DNA from: Acidobacteriota bacterium
GTDB lineage: Bacteria; Acidobacteriota; B3-B38; Guanabaribacteriales; JAGGZT01
Direction of reading: 5' to 3'
NCBI GenBank assembly: GCA_021161905.1
Contig: JAGGZT010000064.1
Location: 1 to 64,000, forward strand
DNA: 64,000 bases
Part shown: positions 34,295 to 42,321 of the stretch, one piece after another
Layout: the number at the start of each line of letters is the position of its first letter
Position numbering within the stretch: the stretch's first letter is position 1
Position numbers and translations under genes: made by a program
Notes under the pieces: generated by a model
The model's database searches: none
What the model saw: only the letters and a program-made list of their open reading frames with translations
What the model was told of the DNA's origin: nothing

Positions 34295-34978
34295 CTACCC
34301 CTCGTTCCTTTCCCGTTTTACCCGGTTTACGAAAAGGTGAGCCTGGCGCGTCGGCTCAGGAAGGCGATACCCCTTTGAGCAGGCAAGCACGAAAGAGATC
34401 GCCCCCTCGATATCGATAAGATGCCCTGGGGAGACGAATAGTGGTTTTACCCTGTCCTTCGTCCTCACCACTGCGCCTATTGTTTTCCCTCGATAGTAAA
34501 GGAGGGAGTATGACCCCCGCCTTTCAGGAACCTTGGCAAAGGTCCCCACCAATCTGCTCTTGGCACAGCCGATGCTTGGGCGATCTATGATTACCCCCAG
34601 GTGGGCAGCGATTCCCATCCTTCGGGGATGAGCGATCCCCTGACCATCGAAAATAAAGAGATCGGGAGAGTTTTCAAGGCGGGATAGCGCTTTTAAGATC
34701 GCTTCCGCTTCCCTGAAGGTGAGAAGTCCCGGGACATAGGGGAAACGGACCTCCTCCTCCGCCCAGACCTCCTCTATCAGGGAGAGCGAGGGAAAGGAGA
34801 GGACCACCACGCCAGCGAACATCCTTTTCTCCTCCTTCTCATAAGCCACATCGACCCCGGCGATTAATTCGACCTTTTTCTCGAGAGGCTTGATGATCAG
34901 CTTTGAGGAGAGTTCCCTCTGTATCGCGATCGCCTGTTCCGGGCTCACCTCAAAGGGGTGGAGGGGGTTGATATTCAT
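34295..34978 (-). CDS. nfi: Endonuclease V (deoxyinosine repair)
   Basis: 227 residues with the family's catalytic blocks: AGVDVAYEKEE (first aspartate), VRFPYVPGLLTFREAEAI (glutamate) and FDGQGIAHPRRMGIAAHLG (second aspartate). It nicks DNA (or inosine RNA) near deaminated adenines. The ATG overlaps the upstream protease stop by 4 bases. Length and motifs are complete. Confidence 0.95.
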   Translation of the reverse strand: MNINPLHPFEVSPEQAIAIQRELSSKLIIKPLEKKVELIAGVDVAYEKEEKRMFAGVVVLSFPSLSLIEEVWAEEEVRFPYVPGLLTFREAEAILKALSRLENSPDLFIFDGQGIAHPRRMGIAAHLGVIIDRPSIGCAKSRLVGTFAKVPERRGSYSLLYYRGKTIGAVVRTKDRVKPLFVSPGHLIDIEGAISFVLACSKGYRLPEPTRQAHLFVNRVKRERNEG

Positions 34979-36501
34979 TTCGGTGGCTTTTCCTTCTCAA
35001 GCTCAAGACGGCGAGTGAGGAGTTTTTCCGCCTCAGGAAATAGGGAGATCGCTTTTTCAAGCTGGATATCGAAGGAAAGGGCAACCCTTACCGCCTCCTC
35101 AAAGCCAAATAGATGGCGGAATATCTCCTCTTTTATGAGGAGCAAGAGTTCAGGCTTCGCCTTTTTGAATTCCTCGGGAGAATACTCGATCTTGGCGGAG
35201 GAGAGGAACTGTTTGAATTCAGCAAGTACCCTCTCGTCCGGCGAGAAGCCTTTATCTATCTCTTCCCGATGTCTCCCGATATAATCATTGGCAAACTCGA
35301 AGAAGAAATTCCGGCTCAAAAGACGCTGGGTGAAGGGGGAGAAGGGGATTGGTTTTATTTCGTAATCGGGGATGATTCCCCCGCCTCCATAGACGGTGCG
35401 ACCGAGGTCTGTTTTGAAAGCGGGTCCCTTTTTCTCCTCTTCCCTTTCGGTGAAGTATTTTTCTCGGTTGGAGTAGTCCCGTTGGATACATCTTCCGCTG
35501 GGGGTGAAGTATTTGGCAGTGGTTAGGGCTAAGGCAGTACCGCCACTTAAGGGGTAGATACTTTGGACCAGTCCTTTTCCAAAGCTTCTTTCGCCCACGA
35601 TGAGACCCCGGTCGTGGTCCTGGATCGCACCAGCTACCACCTCAGCCCCAGAGGCACTGCCTCTATCAATGAGCACGATGAGGGGGATGTCCTTTTTTGT
35701 GTTGGCTAAAGAGGCGTTGTAGGTCTGGGCGCTTCCCGGGATCCGTCCTTTCGTGGATACGATTACCCCATCTTTGATGAAGAAGTCAGCCACCCTTACC
35801 GCCTGGTCGAGCAATCCCCCCGGATTTCCTCTGAGATCAAGGATGAGGCGCTTCATCCCCTTTTTCTCCAGTTTATCCCAAGCCTTCTCGAACTCGGAAG
35901 CGGTGGTATCGGTGAATTGGACGATCCTTATGTATCCTGTGTTCTTATCGAGCATAAGGGAGAGGGGAATAGAACGGAGCGAGATCTCTGCTCTTACAAT
36001 GGTGAAGGTGAGGGGCTCGGGGACGCCGTTTCTCCTGATGGTTATCTCTACCTTGGTCCCTTTGGGACCCCTTAGCTTGACCGCTGCTTGGTTTAAATCC
36101 ATCCCCTTGGTGCTCTCCCCGTTTATCGCTACGATCACATCTCCCGCCTGAATGCCGAGGGATGCTGCTGGTCCTCCCTCGATGGGGGAAATGACGGTGA
36201 GCTCTCCGTTGTTGTTCATTCCTATGGTAAGTCCTACGCCGTAGTAGGCTCCCCCTTGGCTTTCTTTCAGTCTATCGAAGGTCTTTTTATCGAGGAAGTT
36301 GCTATGTGGGTCGAGACTGCGAAGCATCTTCCGTATAGCCCCATATACTACCTTATCCGGGGGAACTGGGCTCATATAGTTATCCTCGACTACCGCCAAC
36401 GCCTCGGCGAAGATGCGGGCGAATCGGACGATCTCCTTCTCCAAAGCAAAGGCTAAGAAGAAGCTTCCAGTTATGATGATGGCGATGAGGGTTTTTCTCA
36501 A
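34975..36501 (-). CDS. C-terminal processing protease (S41 family, CtpA-like)
   Basis: 508 residues. A hydrophobic export signal (LIAIIITGSFFLAFAL) precedes a tail-specific protease region, a PDZ domain (about 85-175, GGPAASLGIQAGDVIVAING) and the catalytic core: S284 in GSASGAE and K309 in RSFGKG, 25 residues apart as in Tsp. ILDLRGNPGGLLDQAV is the usual core strand. The start is TTG at 36501, overlapping the ligase stop, with GGAG eight bases upstream. It probably trims or degrades envelope proteins. Confidence 0.93.
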   Translation of the reverse strand: MRKTLIAIIITGSFFLAFALEKEIVRFARIFAEALAVVEDNYMSPVPPDKVVYGAIRKMLRSLDPHSNFLDKKTFDRLKESQGGAYYGVGLTIGMNNNGELTVISPIEGGPAASLGIQAGDVIVAINGESTKGMDLNQAAVKLRGPKGTKVEITIRRNGVPEPLTFTIVRAEISLRSIPLSLMLDKNTGYIRIVQFTDTTASEFEKAWDKLEKKGMKRLILDLRGNPGGLLDQAVRVADFFIKDGVIVSTKGRIPGSAQTYNASLANTKKDIPLIVLIDRGSASGAEVVAGAIQDHDRGLIVGERSFGKGLVQSIYPLSGGTALALTTAKYFTPSGRCIQRDYSNREKYFTEREEEKKGPAFKTDLGRTVYGGGGIIPDYEIKPIPFSPFTQRLLSRNFFFEFANDYIGRHREEIDKGFSPDERVLAEFKQFLSSAKIEYSPEEFKKAKPELLLLIKEEIFRHLFGFEEAVRVALSFDIQLEKAISLFPEAEKLLTRRLELEKEKPPK

Positions 36502-37736
36502 CTTCGCTTCTCCTTTTTCATTAGTTTCGCGGTGGCTAAGCTTAAGCCGAGGATGGCGTAAAGGGTCATCAGGACTTCGGTATCCCCCCAGCTGTATTCG
36601 GTCAGCCCACCAAGGAAGAAACCAACGGTACCAGCGATCCCACCAGCGATGATTCCCTTAGCTATCCCCCCTTCCGCAAGGCGAAAACCAGCAAGCGCTG
36701 ATTTGAAATAGAGGATGAATATAAGAAGAAAAGCGGTGAGCCCCAACATTCCCCGGGTGACCAGCATCTGCATTATATTGCTATGAAGGTGCCATAGGTT
36801 CTTATGAGTTGTCCCTTCGGCGCGGAATTCGGGGTAGATTGAGGGAAGGGCGTGCATACCGATGCCGGTGAGAAGAAGATGGGGCTTTGCTCCAAGGATG
36901 GCAAATCCGCTCTGCCACATCAAAAGACGTTCCCGATTCGATTGTAGATAAGCCCCCATAAATCCGGTTTCTTCTCCCTTTTTCAATCTCACCAATGAAC
37001 GGAGGATGAGGCTCGCCCTGCCCAAGGGGAGAAAGAAGAGAGCAAGGTTTGCCCCGATGATGATGAGAAGGATGACCCCAAGCACCCGCCGGCTTTTGAG
37101 CCATCCTAAGGTGAGGAAGCTTCCTGTCAGGCTGATCCACCCTCCTCGAGAGTAGGTAAAAGTGAAACCCAAAAGCATTACCACGAGTGCAACAAAAAGG
37201 ATAACCCGTTTCCTTATCCCCTCGGTATAGAGGAGTAAGCCGAGGGTGAGGGAAAGGATGATCACCAGATACTCGGCTAAGGTTAGATGGAGGCTGAAGA
37301 AACCAGTTGCCCGGTTCTGGTAGTGTCCGAGGAAATCGAAGCCGGTTAATCGTTGTACGATGCCGTAGCCTCCAGCGATGGTTCCCGCGAGAATGAGAGT
37401 TATGGTGAGCCATTCCGCCAAGCTTTCTTTATCTACCAGGAGATAGAAGAGATAGAAGATGAGGATGAGAAATAGCCCTCTTGCCTCAACCAGGCTCTCT
37501 TTTGGGGACAAGGAGCTCCCAATGGAGAGGAGAGAGAAGAGGGCAAAAAGGAGAAAAGCTGCATCCAACGGAGAGGGATAGAGTTTTATCCTTCTGGTTA
37601 AGAGGAGAATAGAGAGAAATAAAAAGGAGAGGAAAAAGCTTCCATAAGCAGCACTTATTGAGATTCCGGTAGCGAAGGTAAAGAGAAAGAGGAAACCAAC
37701 CGCTACTCTACTAAGTATACCCCCTTTTCTTAACAT
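36498..37736 (-). CDS. O-antigen ligase-like polytopic membrane protein (Wzy_C family)
   Basis: 412 residues with about 10-12 membrane segments. The Wzy_C signature is seen in FTYSRGGWISLTGSFLTLG and in the loop LTGIGMHALPSIYPEFRAEG, followed by HLHSNIMQMLVTRGMLGL. Such proteins ligate or polymerise surface glycans on the periplasmic face; WaaL-type ligase or another O-polymer enzyme cannot be told apart. It is the first gene of a three-gene unit with the protease and endonuclease V. Confidence 0.83.
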   Translation of the reverse strand: MLRKGGILSRVAVGFLFLFTFATGISISAAYGSFFLSFLFLSILLLTRRIKLYPSPLDAAFLLFALFSLLSIGSSLSPKESLVEARGLFLILIFYLFYLLVDKESLAEWLTITLILAGTIAGGYGIVQRLTGFDFLGHYQNRATGFFSLHLTLAEYLVIILSLTLGLLLYTEGIRKRVILFVALVVMLLGFTFTYSRGGWISLTGSFLTLGWLKSRRVLGVILLIIIGANLALFFLPLGRASLILRSLVRLKKGEETGFMGAYLQSNRERLLMWQSGFAILGAKPHLLLTGIGMHALPSIYPEFRAEGTTHKNLWHLHSNIMQMLVTRGMLGLTAFLLIFILYFKSALAGFRLAEGGIAKGIIAGGIAGTVGFFLGGLTEYSWGDTEVLMTLYAILGLSLATAKLMKKEKRS

Positions 37737-37756
37737 CTGCCCCCCTCGGTGAAAGG

Positions 37757-37785
37757 ATTATAACAAGTTGATTTTATTTAGTAAA
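37757..37785 (-). promoter_or_regulatory. Sigma70-type promoter of the ligase-protease-nfi unit
   Basis: Minus-strand TTTACT (37780-37785), 17-base spacer, perfect TATAAT (37757-37762), about 20 bases before the ATG. It is divergent from the tat promoter 28 bases away. Confidence 0.55.
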
Positions 37786-37812
37786 ATGGTTTTTTCCTCC
37801 GGATAAAACCGC

Positions 37813-37841
37813 TTGACATAAGATAGACCTTCTCCTATCAT
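37813..37841 (+). promoter_or_regulatory. Sigma70-type promoter of tatAC
   Basis: Perfect TTGACA (37813-37818), 17-base spacer, TATCAT (37836-37841). The predicted start near 37848 gives a leader of about 34 bases that ends in AGGAGGAG before the ATG. Confidence 0.7.
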
Positions 37842-37881
37842 TTGGGAGGAGGGGCTTTTTGATAGCCTGAGGAGGAGTGGG

Positions 37882-38121
37882 ATGTTTGGCTCCATTGGTA
37901 TGCCGGAGCTGATTTTAATCTTTGTTATCGCCTTGATCATCTTTGGTCCGCGAAAGCTTCCCAAGATAGGGAAGGCAATGGGGAGGAGTTTGGCGGAGTT
38001 CAAGCGTGCTTCCAACGACCTAAAACGAAGCATCGAAGAGGAGATCGAAGCGGAGGAGCTCAAGGAAAGACTTAAGAAAAAGAAGGACAAGCCAGAAGGT
38101 TTTCCCAATACGGATGATTGA
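37882..38121 (+). CDS. tatA: Sec-independent translocase subunit TatA/TatB
   Basis: 79 residues with one N-terminal membrane helix and the hinge [17 protein letters not shown], then an amphipathic helix and a charged tail. It forms the pore-like part of the twin-arginine export system. No second TatA/B gene is in the window, so it may serve both roles or a partner lies elsewhere. Confidence 0.93.
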   Translation: MFGSIGMPELILIFVIALIIFGPRKLPKIGKAMGRSLAEFKRASNDLKRSIEEEIEAEELKERLKKKKDKPEGFPNTDD

Positions 38122-38951
38122 TGCGATACGAGAAGAAGATGTCCTTCCTGGAGCACTTGGACGAGCTCCGGAGAAGGTTGGTTATTTCCTTAATAGCGAT
38201 TGCCATCGCTTTTTTGATCGCCTGGTTCTTCCATAAGGAGATATATAAATTTCTCGCCCGCCCGGCTCTCCAGTTCCTCCCCCCAGGAGAGGATAGACTT
38301 GCTTATACCTCCCTTGCCGAGCCTTTTTTCTTCTATTTGAAGATATCCTTCCTTGCCGCCCTTTTTCTCGCTTCTCCGGTTGTTATTACTGAATTGTGGT
38401 TGTTTATCTCCCCCGCTCTTTACCCCAAGGAGCGGAAATACGCCCTTCCTTTCATCATTTTTGGCTCCCTTTTCTTCATTGCTGGGGGTGCTTTTGGTTA
38501 TTACATCGCCTTTCCTATGGTTTGTCGTTTCTTCCTCACTCAGGGAATGGAGTTCCGCCAAGTGATCACGGCCAAGAGCTATCTCTCCCTTCTCAGCACC
38601 ATCCTTTTGGGTTTGGGTTTAGTCTTTGAGACGCCGGTACTGATCTTCTTCCTCTCCCGGTTGGGGTTGGTAAGCCCGGGGTTTCTGATCCGCAATTTCA
38701 AATATGCCATCCTCATCGTCTTTATCATCGCTGCGGTAATCACCCCCACCCCAGATGTGGTTACCCAGACCACCTTTGCCCTGCCGATGCTCGGACTATA
38801 CGCCCTGGGCATCCTGATCGCTAAGCTCTTCGGTAAGGACGAGGAAGAAGAAAGCGGAGAGGAAGAAGAGATCTATCCCAAGAAGAAAGAGGAGGATTTG
38901 GAGAATGAAGAGGGTGAGGACGATAAGGACGACTCTTCCCCCCTCGGCTGA
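38121..38951 (+). CDS. tatC: Sec-independent translocase subunit TatC with an acidic C-terminal tail
   Basis: 276 residues with six membrane segments. SFLEHLDELRRRLVIS is the conserved start of TatC that recognises twin-arginine signal peptides; TSLAEPFFFYLKIS, PVVITELWLFISPALYPKERK and FETPVLIFFLSRLGLV follow. The last ~45 residues are rich in E, D and K (EEEESGEEEEIYPKKKEED), longer and more acidic than usual. The start is ATG at 38121, sharing one base with the tatA stop; ATG 38139 is also possible. Confidence 0.95.
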   Translation: MRYEKKMSFLEHLDELRRRLVISLIAIAIAFLIAWFFHKEIYKFLARPALQFLPPGEDRLAYTSLAEPFFFYLKISFLAALFLASPVVITELWLFISPALYPKERKYALPFIIFGSLFFIAGGAFGYYIAFPMVCRFFLTQGMEFRQVITAKSYLSLLSTILLGLGLVFETPVLIFFLSRLGLVSPGFLIRNFKYAILIVFIIAAVITPTPDVVTQTTFALPMLGLYALGILIAKLFGKDEEEESGEEEEIYPKKKEEDLENEEGEDDKDDSSPLG

Positions 38952-38953
38952 TA

Positions 38954-38971
38954 CTTCTTGAAAGAAGATTT
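38954..38971 (+). terminator. Weak hairpin plus T-rich run after tatC
   Basis: CTTCT-TGAA-AGAAG, 5 base pairs, followed by ATTTTATTT just after the tatC stop and before the convergent gene. The stem is short and AT-rich, so termination is only possible. Confidence 0.3.
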
Positions 38972-38999
38972 TATTTAAGGATTCTTTAAGCTTCGCCTT

Positions 39000-39926
39000 C
39001 TACCTTGGGGGGCGGTTGATCTCCTCTTCTGCTTGTTTAATGAGCTTAAGCATCATCGGATCATCCTTTATCTTTGGATCAAGGAGAACCAATTTATGGC
39101 GTAATAAGCGGATCTTCCGCTTTTCATTTAGGTAGAGAAAGATCAGGCCCAGATTCTTGCCCCCGCTTCCCCCGTAGAGGATGTAGGTGTTATTTACCGT
39201 CTTTGGCTCTTTGGTGAGGTTGAAAGAGTAGCTACCGACGATGATGTCTATACCGGGAACCTCTCTTGCCAGCCGTTCGCTATCTGTCATCTTCATTGCC
39301 GAAAGAAGGATCACTATATCGCAGGATTTCCTCAGTTCTGGGATGAGCTCTTCCAATGCTTTTTCTGGGTTTGTGGTTCTTGAGGTTTCGTCCCCTGGGT
39401 AGAGGCGTCTTACTGGAGGAAGAATGCCAGTAATGCCCACACTGATCCCTTCCTTAGGGAATCGCTTTATCAGGAAACGGCGGAAAGGGTATTTCCCCTT
39501 CTCCTCGATGTTGGCTGAAATGAGGGGGAAGCGAGCCTCCTTCCTCAGTTTCTTCCAGAGGGGGTTACCGAGGTGAAACTCCCTTTGCCCGATATTTGCT
39601 GCGGTATAACCCATCAGGGACATCGCCCGGGTGAGATAGAGGCTCTTTATCTCCCCTTCTCGGGTGTAGGCGGTGGTGAAGTTTCCTCCATCAAGGATGA
39701 GAATGGGGGTGCCCTGGTATTCCCTTTGCACCTTTTTGATGTAGGTAGATCTCCTTGCTATCCCTCCTGCTGGTATTTTGCAGCCACAGGGACGGAGGCT
39801 TCCCCTAACTGAGGAGGAATAGACGATGATGAGATGGGGTTTTTCCTTCTTCGCCTCAGAAGAGGGAGGAAGGAACAAGCTCAAACCGAAGAGCAGGGGG
39901 ACAATAATCCATATTTTCCTCGTCAT
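39000..39926 (-). CDS. Exported 5'-nucleotidase/metallophosphoesterase-like protein with altered metal site
   Basis: 308 residues with a signal peptide (IWIIVPLLFGLSLFLPPSSEA). It follows the 5'-nucleotidase fold layout: PHLIIVYSSSVRGSLRPCGCK, ILDGGNFTT, YTAANIGQREFHLG (place of GNHEFD), VILLSAMKMTDSERLA and IDIIVGSY (place of GGHxH). Most metal-binding histidines and aspartates of active enzymes are replaced, while a PCGC cysteine pair is present near residue 47. Catalysis is therefore doubtful. It is a single gene, divergent from maf. Confidence 0.7.
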   Translation of the reverse strand: MTRKIWIIVPLLFGLSLFLPPSSEAKKEKPHLIIVYSSSVRGSLRPCGCKIPAGGIARRSTYIKKVQREYQGTPILILDGGNFTTAYTREGEIKSLYLTRAMSLMGYTAANIGQREFHLGNPLWKKLRKEARFPLISANIEEKGKYPFRRFLIKRFPKEGISVGITGILPPVRRLYPGDETSRTTNPEKALEELIPELRKSCDIVILLSAMKMTDSERLAREVPGIDIIVGSYSFNLTKEPKTVNNTYILYGGSGGKNLGLIFLYLNEKRKIRLLRHKLVLLDPKIKDDPMMLKLIKQAEEEINRPPR

Positions 39927-39952
39927 TTTCTTCCCCTCCGTTTAGTTCTTTT

Positions 39953-39964
39953 TATGATATCATA
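39953..39964. repeat. Perfect 12-base palindrome TATGATATCATA in a divergent gap
   Basis: Lies midway in the 69-base gap between the divergent phosphoesterase-like gene and maf. Read on either strand it offers TATGAT, a good -10 box, so a shared symmetric promoter is possible; no good -35 boxes flank it. A regulator site is the alternative. Confidence 0.35.
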
Positions 39965-39995
39965 TTCCCGCTTTTAAACTAAGAGAGGGAGGAGT

Positions 39996-40580
39996 ATGAG
40001 CCGGATAGTTCTTGCTTCATCGTCTCCTCGGAGGATATCGCTCCTTAAGATGCTTGGGGTGACCTTTGAACCTGTTCCCGCTTCTATTGTTGAAGAGAAA
40101 AGAGAGGGAGAGGAACCAGCAGATTTCGCTCGGAGGATAGCGAAGGAGAAGGCTTTTCAAGTAGCAGAGAGGGTGAAGGCGGAGTTCGTCATCGCTGCCG
40201 ATACGGTGGTGGTGATAGATGGGGAGGTGTTGGGGAAGCCGGAAGATGAGAATGAGGCAAGGAGGATGCTCGAAAAACTCTCAGGGAGAACACACAAGGT
40301 GATAACCGCCGTCGCCCTTTATAAGAAAGAAAGCGGAGAGCTTCTCCTCGACCATAAGGAGACGCTCGTCCGCTTTACCGTTCTCTCAAAAGCCGAAATA
40401 GATTGGTATATAAGGACCGGCGAACCTATGGATAAAGCGGGTGCCTATGGCATTCAGGGATTAGGGTCCCTCTTCATAGAGCGTATCGATGGCTGTTATA
40501 CTAATGTAGTTGGGCTACCCCTTCCCCTTCTTTACCAGTTGGCGAAAAGAGCCGGTCTTTCCCTTATTTCTCCTTCTTAA
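39996..40580 (+). CDS. maf: Maf-family nucleotide pyrophosphatase
   Basis: 194 residues: IVLASSSPRRISLLKMLGV at the start, FVIAADTVVVIDGEVLGKPED, LSGRTHKVITAVAL, and DKAGAYGIQGLGSLFIERIDG near the end, all diagnostic for Maf. It hydrolyses (probably non-canonical) nucleoside triphosphates to monophosphates and is linked to division arrest in some bacteria. It overlaps the convergent DUF4340 gene by 17 bases. Confidence 0.95.
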   Translation: MSRIVLASSSPRRISLLKMLGVTFEPVPASIVEEKREGEEPADFARRIAKEKAFQVAERVKAEFVIAADTVVVIDGEVLGKPEDENEARRMLEKLSGRTHKVITAVALYKKESGELLLDHKETLVRFTVLSKAEIDWYIRTGEPMDKAGAYGIQGLGSLFIERIDGCYTNVVGLPLPLLYQLAKRAGLSLISPS

Positions 40581-42321
40581 ATAACTTCTTTATCCCTTCG
40601 TATATCGAATAATCTATCTGATAGATCGCAGGGGAGTTAGCAAGCTTGGCATAAACCTTCTCCCCGGCTACTGCCTCAGCCCCGATCAGAAGTTCGGGAA
40701 GTTTCCCCTTTTTGAGCTGTGCCTTCACTCGAGCCTTTGGTTTTGAGAGGCCATAGCGGGAGAGATCTACTGGTTTCTCCTCCACTATCTTCCGCATCTT
40801 GACCGTATCGAGCTCCCAGACGAGGTCTTCCGCCTCGGTCCTCTTTCCCCGAAGCGATTTTGGTTCGGTGACGACGAAGCTCTCCCCTTTCTTCTTTATT
40901 ACTGCCCGTTCATTCCCAAAGGTTATCTCCAAGCGGGAGAGATTATCATGCTCGTAGGAGAAGATCACCTTATCCCTGAGGTCGAAGCTCGTCTTGATGA
41001 ACCGTTCACCATCCTCTGTTTCCAGGAGATATACTACATCTTTCCGGTTGGTTTTGGCGTAATAGCCCTCTGGCGTTTTGCTCTTTTTGCCGATGATGAG
41101 CTTAAGCGGTTTCTTCTTCCCTTTTAGGTAGATGGCGATCGAAGCCTTAGGCCTGTCGAAGCCGTAGGTTGCATCTTCTCCTGGGTTGTCGATGAGTTTT
41201 TTCGCCTTGCTGAACCGGGCATTGGAGAGAAGTCCCGATATCTCCCAGGTATCACCCTTTACCTTTATCGGTGAGGTGAGTTCCCATTCGTCCTCTCCCT
41301 TTTTCTGGACCACAGTACGCTCCCCTTTTGCTTCTACCTCGAAGCGCACTACCTTATCCTGATCAAAGGAGAGTAGATGCTTATCGCGCCATTCTATGGT
41401 AGCGAGGGGGATGTCCTCGATCAGCTCCTTGGGGACAACGAAAACGGTATCTCCCGTTCCTCGTTTTGCATAGTAGCCAGTATCATCATCGTTTTTCTTC
41501 CCGATCAGGAGCTTTTGCTCCGCCAGTCCTTCACCGATGAAGAGGGAAAGTTCTCCTTCAGGTTTCTCCAGTCCGTAAGGGATGAGGCTTTTTGGATGTT
41601 CGCTCACAAAGGCCTTGATCCGAGCCTTCTCCCATTCATTGAGGAAGGAGGTTACCCGTTCCTCGTCCGCAGGGAATTTGAGGGGAGAGGTAAGTTCCCA
41701 TTTCCCTTCCTTATCTTTTTCGGCAGCTATCTCCTTTTGCTTGAGGAAGAGGCGGAATCTACGGACATCTTCTGCCCTGAAGGGGAGGAGGGTTCTATCC
41801 CTGATGTCGAACAAGGTCTTATCGAGCTCGTTCTTCATAGAACGGCTCACCATAATTACTTCCGGCTTCCCCTTGATCTTAGCGTAAGCGGAATAACCCA
41901 CCGGGCTGTCGTCTCCTATGAGAATGGTGAACCTTTTCGTCTTTGTCTTCACGGTGAAGGTGATGTAGGGTTTGTCCAGTCCGAATTGAGCAAGATCTTT
42001 GGGCTTTTTGGCAACTACCTTCTCCCAGTCGCGGTCGATAACCGCCCTTGCCAGCCGGTAGACCGCCTCTGTATCCGCCTTCGTCTCTATCGGCTGAACG
42101 ATGTTAAAGCCGACCCGTTTCGTCTTATCCTTTTCTACCACTATCTTTTCCCTCGGGGTGATCAGGGTCACCCCGATGATGTCCTTCTCTTTGATATCAG
42201 TAAGTTCCTTTGCCTTTAGCTCCCTCTTCTCCTTTTTTTCCGCCCTTTCTTTTTCAAAGTAATAGACCCCTATTACCAGGGCGAGGATGAATGCCCAGAT
42301 GATCGTCTTCTTGAAGCTCAT
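40564..42321 (-). CDS. DUF4340 protein with four tandem repeats, Gld-type ABC partner
   Basis: 585 residues with one N-terminal membrane helix (TIIWAFILALVIGVYYF) and a large periplasmic part. Four repeats of about 110-150 residues each open with a YGL/FGL-x-K/R-P motif (FGLDKPYITF, YGLEKPEGEL, YGFDRPKASI, YGLSKPKARV), followed by an LLIG or LIIG strand and a YAK strand. DUF4340 proteins regularly accompany GldF/GldG-like ABC exporters, as here; the function is unknown, probably an envelope-side component. The ATG overlaps the gldG-like stop by 4 bases. Confidence 0.88.
   Translation of the reverse strand: MSFKKTIIWAFILALVIGVYYFEKERAEKKEKRELKAKELTDIKEKDIIGVTLITPREKIVVEKDKTKRVGFNIVQPIETKADTEAVYRLARAVIDRDWEKVVAKKPKDLAQFGLDKPYITFTVKTKTKRFTILIGDDSPVGYSAYAKIKGKPEVIMVSRSMKNELDKTLFDIRDRTLLPFRAEDVRRFRLFLKQKEIAAEKDKEGKWELTSPLKFPADEERVTSFLNEWEKARIKAFVSEHPKSLIPYGLEKPEGELSLFIGEGLAEQKLLIGKKNDDDTGYYAKRGTGDTVFVVPKELIEDIPLATIEWRDKHLLSFDQDKVVRFEVEAKGERTVVQKKGEDEWELTSPIKVKGDTWEISGLLSNARFSKAKKLIDNPGEDATYGFDRPKASIAIYLKGKKKPLKLIIGKKSKTPEGYYAKTNRKDVVYLLETEDGERFIKTSFDLRDKVIFSYEHDNLSRLEITFGNERAVIKKKGESFVVTEPKSLRGKRTEAEDLVWELDTVKMRKIVEEKPVDLSRYGLSKPKARVKAQLKKGKLPELLIGAEAVAGEKVYAKLANSPAIYQIDYSIYEGIKKLFKKEK

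Noticed and set aside
37826-37868. Stem-loop CCTTCTCC...GGAGGAGG followed by CTTTTT before tatA as a terminator or riboswitch
   Set aside because: The stem has a mismatch and overlaps the -10 of a strong promoter. No gene on that strand ends upstream, and no known riboswitch core is seen.
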